Shown here: piece after piece, positions 43,721 to 55,029 of the stretch
Layout: every line of letters begins with the position of its first letter
Numbering within the stretch: position 1 is the first letter of the stretch
From: Dryocosmus kuriphilus
Taxonomy: Eukaryota; Arthropoda; Insecta; Hymenoptera; Cynipidae
NCBI GenBank assembly: GCA_038277395.1
Contig: CM076196.1
Coordinates: 25,985,260 to 26,049,259 of the forward strand
Length of the DNA stretch: 64,000 nt
Direction: 5' to 3'
Position numbers and translations under genes: made by a program
Notes under the pieces: model-generated
The model's input: only the letters and a program-made list of their open reading frames with translations
The model's database searches: none
What the model was told of the DNA's origin: nothing

Positions 43721-45938
43721 TCTGCCCGCTTCGCGGGCACATTCTCATCGCGCGCCACTCGCGCCGCGCTTCGCGCGAAGTGTGAGCGCGCCTGGGGCGC
43801 GCGTCTGTTGGCACTCGCGCTTCGCGCTCGATAAATTATTCACCTCGCGCTACGCGCTCGGTGTTTATAGATCGTATAAACCTTTAAATTAGAAATTACA
43901 AAACAAATTATTTTACTTAAGGCTCTATCGCCCTTAAGGAATACATTCTCATCATGACACTCGCGCTTCGCGCTCGATAATTACGTTTCTTTAAAGCACA
44001 TTATAGATTGGTAAAGCTCTTTTTGATTTTCCAAATTTTTACAATACAGGATTTCGATTCTTAAAAGTAAAATGATGAGTCTTATAAATAAATTTTGTAG
44101 CTATTTCCAAGGTGAACAATTCTGCTTGTTAATATTTTCTCATATCTTGCACAGTTTTGCTGAAAAGTGGTTTTCTTTATATTTCATAATATATTTCACG
44201 AATAACTCAAAAACTACGCGTCTGATCAAAAAAATGATAGAAAGCAAATTTGTAGACAATTTGGAGACGAACAATTTTGTTTATTATTATTTTTCCGTAT
44301 CTTCCATAGTTTGGCGGAAAATTAGAAATCTTTAATTTTTAATAACGTTTTATCGATTAAAACAAAAACCGTGCATTTTATGAAAAAATGGTTAAAACAA
44401 AATTTGTAGATCTTTTTAAACTGAACAACTTTGTTCTTTACCATTTTTTGGTATCTTGAATATTTTGGCAGGAAACCACAGTTTTTTAATTTTAATAGCG
44501 TTTTCTTGATTAAAACAAAAACCGTTCATTTTATCAAAAAACGGTTAAGACAAAATTTGTAGATTTTTTTGAGATGAACAATTTTACTTTCTTACGTTTT
44601 TTTTGTATCTCTGATAGTTTAGCCGAAAAATGGATTTTTCAATTTTGTGAAAACCGTTTTTGATGGATAAAACCATAACCGTTGGTCAAAAACCGCTAGT
44701 TAACGAACTCGTCCTTTCTTTTTGGACCGTAAAGAAGTGTGCCAAAGCGGAATCCAATCCGATTAGCCCTTCGAAAGTTATCGTGGGAACAGACGACAAC
44801 GACAACGACGACAACGACGACGACAACAACGACGACAATGCCAACAGACAGACAGACACGGTCGTAAAAACCATTTTTTCGGATTCAGGAGGTCTTAAAA
44901 CGTGGAGATTTCATGAAATCCGCGAAAGTCAAATTTTGCATAAATCTAATACCTTCTCTGATGAGAATGTAAAAAATTGGTAAAGTTTTTTAGTGATATT
45001 CCAAATTTCGCAATAGAGGATTTCGATTCTTAAAAGTAAAACGATGAGTCTTATAAATAACTTTTGTAGCTCTTTCCAGGGTGAACAATTCTGCTTGTTA
45101 ATATTTTCTCATATCTTGCATAGTTTTGCTGAAAAGTGGTTTGCTTTATATTTCATAACATATTTCACGAATAACTCAAAAAATACGTGTCTGCTCAAAA
45201 AAATGATAGACAGCAAATTTGTAGATCTTTTTGAGGCGAATAACTTTGTTTATTATTATTTTTCCGTATCTTTCATAGTTTGGCGGAAATTAGAAATCTT
45301 TAATTTTTAATAACGTTTTATCGATTAAAACAAAAACCGTGCATTTTATCAAAAAATGGTTGGAACAAAATTTGTAGATCTTTTTAAACTGAACAACTTT
45401 GTTCTTTACCATTTTTTTGTATCTTGAATATTTTGGCGGGAAACTACAGTTTTTTAATTTTAAGAGCGTTTTCTTGATTAAAACAAAAACGTTCATTTTA
45501 TCGAAAAACGGTCAAGACAAAATTTGTACATTTTTTTGAGAGGAACAATTTTACTCTCTTACGTTTTTTTTGTATCTCTCATAGTTTAGTCGGAAAATGA
45601 ATTTCTTGATTTCGTGTAAACCGTTTTTGATGGATAAAACCATAACCGCTGGTCAAAAACCGCTGGTTAACGAACTCGTCCTTTCTTTTTACCCCTTAAA
45701 GAAGTGTACCAAAGCGCACTCTAATCCGATTAGTCCTTCGAAAGTTATCGTGGGAACAGACGACAACGACAACGACGACAACGACGACGACAACAACGAC
45801 GACAACGCCAACAGACAGACAGACACGGTCGTAAAAACCATTTTTTCGGATTCAGGAGGTCTTAAAACGTGGAGATTTCATGAAATCCGCGAAAGTCAAA
45901 TTTTGCATAAATCTAATACCTTCTCTGATGAGAATGTA
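43720..45938. mobile_element. GC-tailed repeat inserted in the hAT transposase, internally duplicated
   Basis: The insert starts with CCCGCTTCGCGGGC and a dense CGCGCTTCGCGC zone, then two tandem copies of about 960 bases (from about 44030 and about 44995). Each copy has subrepeats around AAAATTTGTAGATCTTTTT and ends with GACAACGACAACGACGAC and TTTCATGAAATCCGCGAAAG. It has inverted ends ACATTCTCATC and GATGAGAATGT. It is the same family as 29101-30465 in the opposite orientation and has no ORF of its own that looks real. Confidence 0.7.
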
Positions 45939-45939
45939 A

Positions 45940-46248
45940 AAATTATTCGACGAATTTAAAGATAAACGCAATGAGAAAGAAAATGAAAAGGAAGAAAATG
46001 CAGTTGATTTTGAGATTCGGAAATATACAAACAAAAATGTTGACGAATGTGATGTTTTAGAGTTCTGGAAAAACGCAGATGGTTTACCACTGCTAAAATA
46101 TCTTTCCAGACAAGTTTTAGACATTCCCGCAAGTTCTGCAGCTAGTGAAAGGGTCTTTTCTACCTCTGGACGGATTTTAGAAGACAGACGAACACACCTC
46201 CTAAGTGAAAATGTTAACCAGCTATTATTTTTGCATAAAAATGTGTAA
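45940..46248 (+). pseudogene. hAT transposase, C-terminal dimerisation domain
   Basis: This is 102 open codons to a TAA at 46246. It has VLEFWKNADGLPLLKYLSRQ followed by the hallmark PASSAASERVFSTSGRI and a terminal LLSENVNQLLFLHKN. This is the hAT dimerisation domain that completes the gene broken at 43720. The domain is intact and starts directly after the inserted repeat. Confidence 0.85.
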
Positions 46249-46800
46249 TGTTTTAAGTAATAAAAAATCATTTTCCATTTATAATTTTAATAAATAAATA
46301 AAATTTGAAATTATTTCAATAATTTTCCTTTGCATGGTTTTTGTATATAAAAAAATTAGTTTTCGGGATATAGCGTGATCTTGCGTGAGTTAACGGGCGT
46401 GATTGGGCATGAGTTTTTCGTAATCTCACGAAATACAGGCGTGATTGGGCGTGAGCGTGATTTTGGTGTCGTGAGCGGGCGGGAGCGGGAGTCAAAAATC
46501 ACTCCCGCGCCCATCTCTACCTTCATACATTACATTCTTTACTAAGATATTACTATGGCTTGAGATCCTGTAAAGGTATTTCTCTATAAATTTCTTAATA
46601 TTGCCTTTTATGTATATTTGTTAAATTTACCTATGAGTCTTAAAATTTTATTTTGAACTACTTGTAATTTTTTATAATCTGTATCGCAGGTGAAACTCCA
46701 TGCTGGGCAAGCGTAAGTGATAGTAGGTCTGATTATCGTTTTGTAAATTAAGAGCTTGTTATATATATATATTTGAATTAGAGTTGCGATTTAACAATAG

Positions 46801-47046
46801 CTATAGGGTTATTAGATTTCCAATAGCTTTTTGAGACAGAACATTAGCATGTTTAGTGAATGTGAGTTTTTTATTCAGAGTACATCCTAAATAGAGTACA
46901 CTATCAGGCCAGTTTAAGGATGTATCCTGTAATTTAATTTCTTCATGTATAACCGGTCTACGCTTTGTAAAAATAATAGCTTGTGTTTGTTTTGTTGACA
47001 TTGATTTTTCATTTATCGCAATACTTAATAAAGTTATTCGCAGCAT
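46801..47046 (-). pseudogene. LINE copy B, RT C-terminal part
   Basis: The frame has KQTQAIIFTKRRPV, VLYLGCTLNKKLTFTKHAN and LSQKAIGNL, the segment that follows the catalytic core in jockey-like RTs (compare KYLGLHLDRRLTWKKHI at 30479-31042). It is continuous with copy A at 40490-40740. Confidence 0.75.
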
Positions 47047-47267
47047 TTTGCAATCTATTAATCATAGTGTCTATTCTATAAGAAGATGTAAATAAGGCTT
47101 TTTCAGCAGCAAAGATTCCTCTATTTACATTTTTAGTGGTAGGTACATCATTTAGTTGTATGATGAATAATTTTGGTCCTAGAACAGAGCCTTGAGGTAC
47201 TCCAGCATTCGTATTTCTACTTATAGATTTAACATATTTCTACGAACATTTCCCTACCTCAAATATA

Positions 47268-48537
47268 CAGTCTGTTCCACAAGAAAGAATACGCGTTTTC
47301 TCGAAAAGTTTTAAAGAAAACTTTATTTTTCTTTTTTGGCATGAAAAAAAACGCTTTAAAAGTTAGGGAGGACTTACCTTAATAAAGGGTCCAATCGCCA
47401 TTATTCTCGATAATGGCCTGGCATCTTCTGGGCATGCTCTCGACTAATTTTTCAGCATATTCTAAAGATAGAGAGCGCCACACCTCTCTAATTCGTCGAG
47501 AGAGCTGCTTGAGGGTGAATACACGCCTTCCTGCAAATTTTCTCTTAACGACACTCTACACATTTTCAATCGGATTGGCATCAGGAGATTGTGAAGGCCA
47601 GGCCAAGGTGACGACGCCATTTTCAGCTGTCCAGTTCTTGCAGAGGCGACTGCAATGTTTGGGATCGTTGTCCTCTTGAAGGATCCAAACCTCATTATTG
47701 GCTCCAAACATCTTTTCTGCAGACCTCAGAAGACCATGCTTGTAGATTTTGACCATTTTTTCCGCGTTCAGGTTCTCAGTGAACAGCTCTAAACAGCCAA
47801 AACCGCGCTGTGAGAAGCATCCCCAAACATGGATCTTTACTGGGTGTTTAACAGTTCGCTGGAGGAACCGCTCACCTTTGCCTGACCAGGCATGTTTTAT
47901 TGGAACCCATGTCCAAAAGGATGCTTCGTCGGAAAAAATCACATTTGACCAATCGCGATCATTATTTTCCATAGCCCATGACAGCCGTTTTTTTGCATGT
48001 GCACTTCTGAGAGCAGGGGTTTCTGCCTCGTGCTACGGTACTGCATGTTTGCCTCAGCTAATCTGCGTCTTATGGTGTTTATACTAACGTCTAATCCCTT
48101 CTCCGCTAGCTTAGCCTTGGCTTCGCGCAGCCGTAGAGTGGGTTTGCGCTTGAATAGTGCGATGCTCCCCTTATCCTCCTTGCTGGACGTTGCTCGCGTT
48201 TCTCCTTTTCCTGGAAGATCGTCAACAGCTTTTGTGTCCCTATACCGCTCCACCCACTTTTGCACGAAGTACTTAGACTTTTTAAGCTCTTTAGCAGCAG
48301 CTGAGTATGAAAGTTTTGGTCCGTGTGCATTGCTGCACAAAAACACAGCTTCGAACCGTTTAGCGTATACTGCACTCATTGCGCAAACTTGTTCACTATC
48401 TGACACTTCGAATGAGACTGAACCAAGTCGGCGGTTCCGCTCTTGCGCTTGAAACGTACAGTCAGGCCAAAAAAGAAACGAACAAAAACTTTAAAACTTT
48501 TCGAGAAAACACGTATTCTTTCTTGTGGAACAGACTG
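47268..48537 (-). mobile_element. Tc1-like DNA transposon, 1270 bp, inside LINE B
   Basis: The termini CAGTCTGTTCCACAAGAAAG and its inverse are flanked by TA (47266-47267 and 48538-48539). LINE copy A keeps the empty site with a single TA at the same position, which confirms the insertion. A decayed transposase fills the minus strand. Confidence 0.9.
47400..48406 (-). pseudogene. Tc1-like transposase with one frameshift and one nonsense codon
   Basis: The N-terminal half (48406 to about 47990) has paired helix-turn-helix motifs (SAAAKELKKSKYFVQKWVER; LREAKAKLAEKGLDVSINTI) that bind the TIRs. The catalytic half (47972-47556) has WSNVIFSDEASF with the first Asp, QEDNDPKH with the second and NPIENV with the Glu, spaced as DD34E. 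The frame shifts at a run of seven T (47988-47994). A TAG follows NPIENV where Trp is usual, at about 47559. The remaining C-terminus stays open to about 47400. These enzymes cut and paste at TA. This copy cannot be made as written. Confidence 0.85.
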
Positions 48538-49109
48538 TATGAGCTTATTATAATCGTAAGGTAAGGAAGAAACCCATATTGTTTAAGTTTAAAAATCAAT
48601 CCATTAATCCAGACTGTATCAAACGCGTTTTCGATATTGAAGAAGAGAGCTCCAGTATGCATTTTGTTATTGAATTTATCCGGTATGTGGTTGGTCAGCC
48701 TCACTAATTGATCCACTGTACTATGACCTACTCTGAAGCCAAACTGTTAATTTATTATTAAATTTTTATCTTTTAAGAATATGTCGATTCCTGTTTTAAT
48801 TAATCTTTCCACTACTTTGCTTAGTTGGGACAGGAGACTTATCGGCCTATAACTAGATACAAGTGTAAGATTCTTATTTGGTTTGGGTATAGCTATCACT
48901 TTCGCTTTCTTTCACAGGTTTGGAAGATGACCTAACCGAAACATTCCATTTACAGTATTAGTTAACATAGCAAGAGCTTTACGTGTGAGGTTTTTTAAGA
49001 CAGTAGAAGTAATTCCATCATAACCTGATGCCTTTTTGTTTTTAATCTTTTTAAGAACTTTACTAATTTCATTAGGAGATACATAATCAATTTTATCAGA
49101 TATTATCAA
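48462..49109 (-). pseudogene. LINE copy B, RT N-terminal core
   Basis: 49109-48912 has KIKNKKASGYDGITSTVLKN, the first conserved RT block. 48716 down to the Tc1 insertion has DQLVRLTNHI and GALFFNIENAFDTVWINGLI with the first catalytic Asp environment (altered in one residue), then QYGFLPYL. The frames are separate, so stops and shifts lie between them. Confidence 0.75.
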
Positions 49110-49247
49110 TGTATTTTTAAAAAAATTTATTCACGGTTCTGGATACTTTTTATTGTGGGCTTGTGAGCCAAGATTTGCATTTGAGACGCTAACAGAAGAA
49201 AAATAATTTACCAGCACTAAAGCTTTTTCTTCATCTTTGAAACAAAT

Positions 49248-49866
49248 TTAATTACCTATGGCAATTGGTGTTTCAACAATCTTTTTAGTGAAGGCTTTAG
49301 TTAGCTTCCAGAAAGAACCAGAGGGTTTGGAATTAATAAGAGTATCGTTCCACTGTAGTTGATTCCAATTTATTATTAGTAAATTAACAAATTTTTGCAT
49401 AAGTGAGAGCATTCTTTTATTTCGGGTACTTCTATTACGCTGGAAAAGTCTCTTTAGTTTATTTTTAATTTTTATACATATTTTAATGTTGCTAGGAAAA
49501 AGAGGATTGTAAGGTTGTATCTTCTTGATGATGTTCAATCTGGTTGCTTCACTGACGATTTCAGTAAGTAAGTCTACCAACTTTGGGATAGGTAGGAAGT
49601 TCTGGAGCCGCAATTGTGACACCTTGATTTAAACATGTATTGATCAACACTTTACCACTTGCATTGTTTGTAAAACAGTTCCATTGAACATTTCTTGAAT
49701 TTAGGTCATCCATAACTAGTGCTTTGGAGTTTAAATGGAATAATTTTGTTACGTCACTTTTACAAATTACATTCTTGGGAGGAAGATAAACTTGTGTACA
49801 AACAATGTTACTGTTACCTGTTTCTATTTCAATGCTGACAGCTTCCATATTAACCAGTAAAGGCAT
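49248..49866 (-). pseudogene. LINE copy B, endonuclease and linker
   Basis: 49866-49561 resembles the middle of an apurinic-type (EEP) endonuclease (VYLPPKNVI, LVMDDLNSRNVQWN, LPTYPKVGRLTY). The usual DFNAHH has decayed to DLNSRN. 49622-49248 is the linker to RT with SFWKLTKAFTKK. The endonuclease would nick target DNA to prime reverse transcription. Confidence 0.65.
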
Positions 49867-50101
49867 TTTAATTAAACCATGTTTAATTCTATTGTTAGGT
49901 AGTTAGGTACCTTAAGCTTGAATTTGTTATCAATGCTGGTTTCACTTATACCAATTTGATATCCTTTAACAAGTCACCTATAGAGAAGTCCTCATTAATC
50001 TTCGGCTTTTTCTCGTCGCTTAGTCCATCATTTGATCCTCTCGTAACAACTTTTCTATACCATGTAGACTGTAGAGTTTGGGTGCTGACTATTTTCCCTA
50101 G

Positions 50102-50600
50102 TCAGGGAGGTCTTTTAAACTTTAGGATCCTTGTGGGTGGAAGATTGGCTTTGGTAGGCAGGTACCTGTCCCCTAGGAGGCCCCTTTTCTCCGGTTCTGC
50201 TTGCAATAACCCTTGCATAATTAGCACACTTTCTATAGCTAGCTGCATGGTTTCCACAACAGTTCGCAGCACATCTCCAGCATACTTGACACATTTTTGT
50301 TTTTTAAAGCAATTTTTAGCCAAGTGACCAAAATTTTGACACTTGTAAAATTGAGTTACTCGAGATCCGACTTTGTATTTTCCCGTCTGTCAACACAGAA
50401 GCAAATTCTGCTTTGTTTGACAACATCCTTTATTATTGTGTCCGAGCTAAATTCGACTATAAATACTGGCAGTTTAACGTCGCTTTTCATGTCTTCACTT
50501 TTATCAGTATAACACCTGTTTCACACTAATGACATTTAAATTCTTCTCAGACAAGTCAGTTTGAATGTCTTCGGGCTTGACGTTTGGAGGAATTGTAATC
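50102..50600 (-). pseudogene. LINE copy B ORF1 (PRE_C2HC-like, zinc knuckle)
   Basis: Read across frames, the minus strand gives PEDIQTDLSEKNLNVISVK and LPVFIVEFSSDTIIKDVV, typical of the nucleic-acid-binding part of jockey ORF1. A zinc knuckle (KCQNFGHLAKNC) whose first Cys is lost follows, and then an altered second knuckle (CFKKQKCVKYAGD). It should coat the element RNA. The frame breaks near 50324-50520. Confidence 0.6.
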
Positions 50601-50826
50601 TACGCCTTTTTGTCGCAATCTCTAATTCGTCACTTTCATTGGTTACATTGCTAAGAATGTGAGGTTCTTCCTCTCCGAGTTCGTCACAATCATTGGCATC
50701 GATATCTGTGATAATAGGCATGTCTGCATTTATGCATGTCTCACCGTGACAACTGAAACACGGATGAGAACAGCGCAAACCGTGCTTTCGACATCTGCAA
50801 GTAGCTCTTTTGCAGCCACTTTCGCA
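50536..50826 (-). pseudogene. Cysteine-rich (CXC-like) domain fragment
   Basis: The minus-strand frame from 50826 reads CESGCKRATCRCRKHGLRC and then CSHPCFSCHGETC: ten cysteines in CxC/Cx4C spacing followed by an acidic tail. Similar Cys-rich tails occur in transposon-encoded proteins of insects, but I cannot name the family. It borders the 5' end of LINE copy B and may be an older element into which the LINE inserted. Confidence 0.4.
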
Positions 50827-50829
50827 TCT

Positions 50830-51430
50830 GCAAGTTAATTAATCTGGTTTTTGGGAAATTGTTATAAACTACTTTATTAGGAAAACAAAAAAAAACGCAT
50901 GCTTCAATGACAAGTGAACTAGACCTACTGGGGATTACCACGTAAAAAAAAGCGCCTTCAACTCGATCTCCAGGGTGGTGCGGAACAGAGAGTTTATTGG
51001 GGATTTAATATAAATCTACAACGCAATCAACGTCGTAACGAAACGAACGTTTTAACGTAATCAGCGAGAATTGAGGAAGCTGTGCTTACAAAACAATCCT
51101 CTTACTGATTTTGTCTTGATCATTAATTTCTTAATTTTTCCACAGAACGTTATGACTCAAGTTTATTGAAAAAAATATTTTGCATTCAGTACACATTTTT
51201 TGTAACATTATTGAATAATATTAAAAATGATGAAATGCTGCTTACATTACATCGATCTCCAAAAAACATGATTTCGCCAACTTGGAACATTGCGCAATTC
51301 CTTCTGACCACATATTTTTGCCTGCAAACATACAAGTCTTCATCCCAGGCATCAACACTACATGATGGCATACCTCGCTTTCATTCTAAAATTTTGTGGT
51401 GAAGTCACCTTTTTAGTCTATTTAGAACCT
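50830..51430. other. Spacer with a dispersed fragment shared with 35285-35470
   Basis: Bases 51250-51405 are the inverted match to 35285-35470. On the minus strand they read VDAWDEDLYVCRQKYVVRRN and GEIMFFGD, unrecognised. Together with the Cys-rich frame just downstream on the same strand they may be one decayed transposon gene. Confidence 0.45.
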
Positions 51431-51767
51431 CTTATGCCTATTGCGTAATCTAATTTATTTCTATCGTTCCCATTCACTCTTTCCACTCTTTAACAATTTG
51501 ATATCTTAACCTATATTCGTATTGCCTCTCATTTCTCTCACGTACCTTATGCCTATTTTGCCTTTTCGCTCGACATTTTTGTGCCTTTTCATTCGCCATT
51601 TTTCTTTTTACCTTTCGCTCGCCAGTTTTTGTGCCTTTTCGCTCGCAAATTTTTGTCTGTTTCCAACATACTATAATTTTTCTTATCAATACATCCTTTG
51701 CATTTTGCATTCCTTTCCTTATGTCTATTATCGCTTAATCTATCCCTTCCTCCCTAAATCTCCTCTC

Positions 51768-52830
51768 TCATCTCTTTATTTTCTTCTTTTCCAGTTTCCT
51801 TAACCACTCCACCACCTCTTTCTTTCCCTTTTTATTACAGATCTTTCCCATTGACATGCACCCTCTTTCTAATTTTTCACAATCTTCTAACCAGTGCTTA
51901 AACGTTGCTCTACCGCTCTCACAAGTCATGCATTTTCTTTCTTCTTCTTTCGCACAGTACTTGTTCCATTCTTCCATGTTTCCACATCTCTCTCTCGCTG
52001 GCACTTTTTGCGAACCTTTTTCCCCCTTCTCCAGATATTTTGCTATACCCTCTACTTTTATCTAGACGTATTTTTCATTATATCTTGTTTCCTTTATTTT
52101 ATTTTCTATTATTTGTTTTAATACTTCTCTATCTCTATCTATTAAATCTTGTTGTACTTTTATTACCTTTTTGTGTTCTCTCCTCACTAATTCCCCTGAC
52201 CAACCATTCCTATTTAAATATTTTTCTCTCTCCCAAACCCTTTCTCCCTCCTAATCCCAATTCCCTCTCTTCTAGACCTGCTTTAACTATTATTCTTCCG
52301 TTACTTTCCAATACTTTTTCTTCAAATTTACATGCTCTATTCCCTGCTCTTACTTTCACTTTCTCCCTATCAACCTCTTTCAATACTATGTACCAAGGCG
52401 TGCATCTGTCCAGTCCCAGCGTCCATCTAATTTCATGTAGTCTTTCCACTTTCTCATATTCCCTCCACCCCCAAATTTCACTACGTACAGTAATAGACTC
52501 ATCACCAAGGCCTCATACATTCTCATTCTTCTCTTAAATCATCTTTAAATAATTTTTCTCCTATTCCCCACACCTTTTTCATCACTACTATTTCTCTTTT
52601 TACTCTTTCTTTCACACGCCCTCTAATATTCCCATTCTTTTTAAACAAAAATCCTAAATAAACGAATTCTTTTACTTCTTCAACCTTTTCTCCTCTCTAT
52701 TGACATTCTTCACTATTTTTCTTTTTACCCCCACCTTTTTTGAAAACCATTATCTTCGACTTATTTACATTCAGTGTTAATTTCTTTTTCCACAAATATC
52801 TGTAATCTTTTCATCATGCTTCTCAAAACC
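51768..52830 (-). pseudogene. Second LINE, ORF2 C-terminal region with CCHC-like motif
   Basis: 52004-51768 has CMTCESGRATFKHWLEDC, a C-x2-C-x8-H-x4-C motif found near the C-terminus of several LINE ORF2 proteins. 52449-52210 gives further thumb-like sequence (MERLHEIRWTLGLDRCTPWY). The frames are interrupted between. Confidence 0.6.
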
Positions 52831-53750
52831 TACCCCTCTTTCGCTAGTAACACAATATCATCTGTGTATGCCAGAGACCAGAACCTTTTTTTTCCAACCA
52901 CTAATCCCCCTTCTAATCCTTTCTTGAATTCCTCCTCCATGTCTGCTATGAACACTGCAAATAGTAGTGGACTCATCGGACAGCCCTGTCTCAACCCTAA
53001 CTTTGTCCAGAACTTTTCTGATGTTTCATTTCCTGCTCTTACCCTATTCCTGATTTCCTTGTAAATTTCCCTTACCCTTTCTATGAAATTCTCATTTATT
53101 GCTCTTTCCTTCATTACCTCCCACAATTTTTTCCGATTCACCGATAGGAACGCGGCCTTTAAATCTACGAAAAACGCACATACCTTTCCCCCTTTACGAC
53201 CTGCCTCCTTTTCTACTACATGTTGTAGTACATATATATTGTCCATGGTACTTCTGCCCTCTCTAAAACGTGCTTGACACTCCGGAAGTATCCCTTTGAT
53301 TTCTGTCTCTGTCTTTAACCTTTCTGTCAAAACCCCTGCATATACCTTGTACGCTGTGTTCAAAAGTGTTACCCCCCTGCAATTATCAACCTTCCCTTTA
53401 TCTCCTTTCTTGTATATCGGTGTTATCAATCCTTCCTTCCACTCCTCTGGAAACCCCACCCCCTTCCAAACTCTTTTCATCACCTCTTTCAGTTTTCTTC
53501 TCGTTTTTCCACTGCTGTAAAACCATACCTCGTTATTTAGCCCATCACTGCCCCCTGACTTTCTTTTTTTTAGCCTATTCAATTGAACTTCTATTTCTTC
53601 ATTCCCTAACTCCTTTTCCTTTTCCTCTCCTATCGTTCTCTGCCAGTTATCTGTTTTCTTTTCCTCTGAACCTCTAAACATTTCATTGAAATATCTCCTC
53701 CACTCTTCCATTTTTATCTTATCACTTATTCCCTCCTTTTTCTTTCTCAT
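52830..53750 (-). pseudogene. Second LINE, reverse transcriptase core
   Basis: The open frame of 306 codons has the RT blocks in order: KKRKSGGSDGLNNEVW, GLITPIYKKGDKGKVDNCRG, FREGRSTMDNIYVLQHVVEK, FFVDLKAAFLSV with the first Asp, GLRQGCPMSPLLFAVFIADM and AYTDDIVLLA. The active site is YTDD rather than the usual YADD or FADD. This is an unbroken RT core from fingers to palm. The family looks LINE-like with an EEP endonuclease, but the clade is not certain. Confidence 0.85.
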
Positions 53751-54117
53751 TTGATTTATAAACTTCCAAGTCTCGCTTTCCGTTTTAATGCTACTAATTT
53801 CTTCCTCTATTTCTTTTTGTTTCTTTTCCTCCTTTGTCTTACATAGATCTGTATACTCTTTCCTGACTTTTACATACTTCGAACTAACTTCTCTTCCCTT
53901 TTTCCAGTTCTTATAAGTTTTTTTTTACTTCTTTTTTCTTTTTCCTGCACTCGCTATTCCACCATGTATTTGCCAGTTTTTATCCTTTCCCTTCCTAATT
54001 CTAAACTTTTTAACTTTCTTAGCCTTTTTCACCTTTGTCTTTAATTTTTTCCCACAACTCTAATAACTCGACCTTCTCATATTCCACTTTTCCTGTCCTT
54101 TCTGTATATTTCTTCCT

Positions 54118-54926
54118 TTATTCTTCCGTCCACACTTCTTTCTCTACTACCTCTCCCCCTGATTTTCTCTTTTCCTTATCAATTCTGCTTTTGAGCCACA
54201 TCCCTAACGGTTGGTGATCCGATTCCACTCTAGGCTCTACCTTCATTGTTCTTATATTTTCCCATCCCTTTGTATTTACTGTAAGGTAGTCTATTATTGT
54301 AAACGCATTGGCTCTTACATACGTATATTCTCCTTTCTCATCTGCTTTTTTATTTCCATTTAGTATAAACCAACCCCTTTCTTCCACTAAACCTAAAGGT
54401 TCCTTTACCTCTTTATTAATCGTATTGTCTTTTGTACTTCTCTCGTTATACTCTCCATCCGCGTAAAGACATTCCTTTTTTTCCTATTCTTGCATTTTCC
54501 AATCCCCCCCCCCCCCCCCCCCCTTACTATTAAAATCTCTTCTTCTTCCTTTCTTATGTAATTCTCTAATTCTTTTCTTTTTCTTTTCATTATATTCCCG
54601 TTTTAAATTGTGACTATCCTCTACCACCTTCCTTATATTTTTACGCTTCTTTCCTGTAAACCGTCCACTGTATTTCTTTCTACTTCCTTTTCTTCAAAGC
54701 TTTCCTTGATTACCGTTATAAATCCTCCACTGGCCCTACCCTTGTCCTTTTTTCTTATAGCCCCTCGTAGTTTCCATCTATACCCATCCAGTAATATACC
54801 TCTTGCCTTTTCCCAGTTTTTTTCTTCCACCCACGTTTCCCTCAACCCTACTATATCACATGTTTCAATATATTTCCAGAACTCTCTATCCTTTTTCATT
54901 ATTCTTGCTATATTCCAAAATATCAC
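54118..54926 (-). pseudogene. Second LINE, EEP endonuclease
   Basis: 54926-54633 has FWNIARI, DIVGLRETWVEE and SGGFITVI, the N-terminal half of the fold with its catalytic Glu in ETW. 54387-54118 has GEYTYVRANAFTIIDYLTVN and the catalytic ESDHQPLGMW. The two are separated by the run of 20 C, where frame and length are unreliable. Confidence 0.8.
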
Positions 54927-55029
54927 CTTGACCCGTTTTTCTCCTCCTTACCCCCTTTCTTGTCCTTTCTTCTCTTTTTCTTACTTTTACCCTTTCTTTT
55001 ATCATTTTATTCTCCCCCTCTCTTCCTTA

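Larger units (their letters stand above)
41258..46519 (+). mobile_element. hAT transposon with BED-finger transposase, interrupted by another repeat
   Basis: The termini are TAAAGATGGGCGCG and its inverse CGCGCCCATCTCTA with one difference. Subterminal repeats of GTGATTGGGCGTGAGCG occur near both ends. The transposase gene with one intron runs from 41757 to 46248 and is split by a 2.2-kb repeat (43720-45938). No 8-bp duplication is visible. The flanks are two different parts of the same LINE family, so a rearrangement after insertion is likely. Confidence 0.75.
46521..50600 (-). mobile_element. Jockey-like LINE copy B
   Basis: Read on the minus strand from about 50600, the element has ORF1 with a zinc knuckle, then ORF2 with endonuclease and RT, ending in the 3' region near 46521. 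A Tc1 element (47268-48537) sits inside the RT region. All frames are broken, so the copy is inactive. Confidence 0.75.

Noticed and set aside
44660..45959. Frames rich in Asp/Asn (DDNDNDDNDD)
   Set aside because: They are translations of the GACAAC microsatellite in a non-coding repeat.
46521..47267. Treating LINE copies A and B as one duplicated locus from misassembly
   Set aside because: They differ by many substitutions, by (TA)n length and by the Tc1 insertion, so they are separate old copies.
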